From Epiperipatus broadwayi (taxonomy: Eukaryota > Onychophora > Udeonychophora > Euonychophora > Peripatidae), in the NCBI GenBank assembly GCA_028023455.1, contig JAQFVV010012531.1, positions 308,001 to 372,000 of the forward strand: a stretch of DNA of 64,000 nucleotides, given 5' to 3'. Below are positions 61,971 through 64,000 of the stretch, in pieces; position 1 is the stretch's first letter, and every line of letters begins with the position of its first letter. A program made the translations under genes and the position numbers. The notes beneath the pieces are model-generated. The model saw nothing but the letters and a program-made list of their open reading frames with translations, was not told the origin of the DNA and did not search any database.

Positions 61971-62202
61971 ATAATATAGGGAGTGTACCAATAGCTCTAA
62001 CAAGCTTTCAATGATAAGTGCCGCAAAAGAAAGCATTTAAAAATCTCTATCTAAAATAATTCCTATTCTCATTCTGGTTTCGAGCTTTTGGCTCACTTCA
62101 GTAAGGTATTGGGACATTCAGACACTAGATTTTTAAATGCTTTCTCTTGCGGCACTTATTGATAAAAGCTTGTTAGAGCTATTGGTATGCTCCCTATATT
62201 AT
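61971..62202. mobile_element. Small MITE with 76-bp inverted repeats
   Basis: Arms 61971-62046 and 62127-62202 pair closely (ATAATATAGGGAG outermost; AGCTCTAACAAGCTT and GTGCCGCAA inside) around an 80-bp centre. Flanking bases are AT repeats, so the target duplication (TA or longer) cannot be fixed. No coding capacity. Confidence 0.8.
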
Positions 62203-62639
62203 ATTGAAACAGTAAGGTCTGCTTTGCAGATCTTCGTTTCACCTTTTCTCACCTACTTCCTACCCTCATACCTTAGTTTGAACCCCAATCTATCGTAGTG
62301 TGTCTGCAATACACTTATATACCGAAAATCCCACCTAATTTTAAACCACGAGCACAATATATAACTTATTCCCAAATAAAATATTATGAATTATGTATTT
62401 GTTCACATAATTTACATTTATTAAAAAGTAAGTTATATAAGTTGTAATTGCGCACACACTATGATATCCATTTTAAAACATATCAAAATTATAAATTGTT
62501 AGTTATTTTGTTTGGATCTATTTACAAATATATTACCGTCGTAATATATGTTGATTTAAAATAAAATTCATTTAGTAAATATTCGTTTAGTAGATAGATT
62601 CAAATATTACAATTTAAAATAAAATAATTTTCGTTTTAT
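62203..62639. other. FECH upstream intron, AT-rich segment
   Basis: Nothing recognised. A short GC-richer patch at 62215-62345 may be repeat-derived. Confidence 0.3.
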
Positions 62640-64000
62640 TTGATAAAAATCATCCCAAATATTTCTGTTAAAATAAATGAGGGACAATAGTTTAATTATA
62701 TAAGTTTATCTAAAAACAGCAGCTGTCCACTTAAGTTTTCTTTAATTAGTAGCAGTAATTTTAATTAAATCTAGTTTGTAATTCGAATGTCGACGGGGAA
62801 GTTAACAAAAGAAATTAATTAATGTTGGATTCCTTTAGACATTCGGATAGATTTAATTACAGCAGATAAGTCCAATAATTTTGTACGCCCCAGGACAAAT
62901 CTATTGTTAAATTTTACTATAAAAAGGATGTTTTTCTTTTGTTCAGCATTCTAAGCTATTCTAAGCTTTTAAAGAATTCTGAGTTGCCTAAAGGTTTCTG
63001 AGTTGTTCTAAAATTCTAATAATTTGCTAACCTTGACATGTCCGAGTAGAGGCGTTTAGGATGGCTATGTCCCCTCGGAATAGCCAGCCGCTGCTCCATA
63101 CCATCAAAAATTATCACACGGATCCCGGAACTGCTGCTGCCGCTGCCAAAATATGAACATTCCAGATTTTGCTGCTGAATTATAAAACCTGCCGAACATC
63201 TACCTGCAAATGCTTCTCCAGAGGTAACCTAAATTAACCCAAGAGCTCTTGTGATCACTAACTAACATGCTATAGCTATTTAACATTGTTTTCTTATATT
63301 TCACAACTTCATTGTGTATTTATTTTGTGTGTTTAAATATGCTTAACATTTTGCTCTCTATCCTTGGGTTAATATTTTCTATTTATAAAGCTTTCTTTTA
63401 TTTTATTATGATAATGTGTCAGAATCGTCTTTGACCGAGTGAACTATTCCCTCTATTGAAAATAAGACGCCACTATTAAGGCATATTTTAAATTTATAAT
63501 TTTCCAATTTTATTGTCTTGCAAATCACTCGTTCGAGGGCGATTCTTTTCTTTAATGTAACATAATCACATAGTTTAAAATCTACATGTTATTGATTTTA
63601 ATCTAATATAAGAGTATGTGCAAAGTCAATGATTAAATGTGTCCCCAAATGCATGATTGCGTATATAAATCTATACTTACTTTTCAAACCCGCAAGCATG
63701 CATTTTCTTATTTTAATTACCGTGTTCTATTTTAATTATAAAGTTCATCATTGATGTCGAGAATGTGCGGACCCTTTTAAATGAATTTCAGGGAAATTGA
63801 TTGGGCATTTCTCTTAATACAAGTAAAACCCATTTAGTATGTTTTTATATACACTAGTCTCGTATTGCTGGTACATGAATTGGTTGTTGAGACCGCTTTG
63901 TTTTTATTTTCCAAGGATTCTTTACACGGCAAAGTCCGTTCTTTTCGCTTATTGCAAGCTTCCAGGCAGAGGGTGTTCACAAATGACACCCCTGGGAATT
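62640..64000. other. Mixed-composition end segment, possible LTR or promoter-like DNA
   Basis: Composition alternates. A patch at about 62785-62900 has CG dinucleotides, a TATA-like CTATAAAAAGG lies at 62918-62928, and a GC-richer block follows at 63020-63240 with a CTGCTGCTGCCGCTGCC run. It could be part of an LTR retrotransposon or another element continuing past 64000. No FECH exon or open frame was found here on either strand. Confidence 0.3.

Noticed and set aside
1-64000. CRISPR arrays, bacterial operons, tRNA or rRNA genes.
   Set aside because: Spliced exons, SINE and LINE remnants and base composition show animal nuclear DNA. No evenly spaced CRISPR-like repeats and no complete tRNA cloverleaf were seen.

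Overview
The window is strongly AT-rich animal nuclear DNA. It has spliced genes with GT-AG introns of 1.4 to 15 kb, many DNA transposons, hairpin repeats, a decayed LINE and a tRNA-like SINE. A degenerate CCCTAA-type internal array and the metazoan-style ferrochelatase with a C-terminal iron-sulphur motif fit an AT-rich invertebrate. I cannot name the species from the sequence. Most of the DNA is intronic or intergenic, and nearly all long open frames are chance or transposon frames.

Genes. The one gene I identify with confidence is ferrochelatase (FECH) on the minus strand. Its last five coding exons lie at 55308-55406, 51637-51744, 48882-49046, 47437-47496 and 32430-32564. All are joined in phase 0 and together give 188 C-terminal residues. 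The upstream exons must lie beyond 64000. A second, unrecognised gene is proposed on the plus strand from three phase-compatible exons at 13363-13465, 25173-25284 and 29011-29122, ending in a stop followed by AATAAA. It would converge tail-to-tail on FECH, with about 3.3 kb between the stop codons.

Layout. 1-2937 holds AT-rich DNA with no gene seen. 2947-3988 and 4685-6742 are two Merlin-type DNA transposons with 9-bp and 8-bp target duplications; the second carries a nearly intact transposase with one frameshift. 6751-13362 is repeat-rich; it includes a stretch matching an Illumina adapter at 9415-9440 and a foldback element at 11893-12820. 13363-29122 is the unrecognised gene, with inverted repeats and a T-rich satellite near 27.6-28.4 kb in its introns. 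29180-32429 is the space between the genes. 32430-64000 is FECH and its introns, filled with a hAT element (34192-35422), an element carrying a telomere-like array (36419-37689), foldback elements, a SINE (54888-55006), a decayed LINE (59150-60975) and a small MITE (61971-62202).

The most notable items are: Merlin arms that look extended by template switching; a foldback family flanked by variable 9-11 bp duplications; an 8-bp-duplication transposon with a 24-bp higher-order telomere-like array; a 108-bp near-perfect palindrome just upstream of the last FECH exon; and the adapter match, which is probably an assembly artefact.
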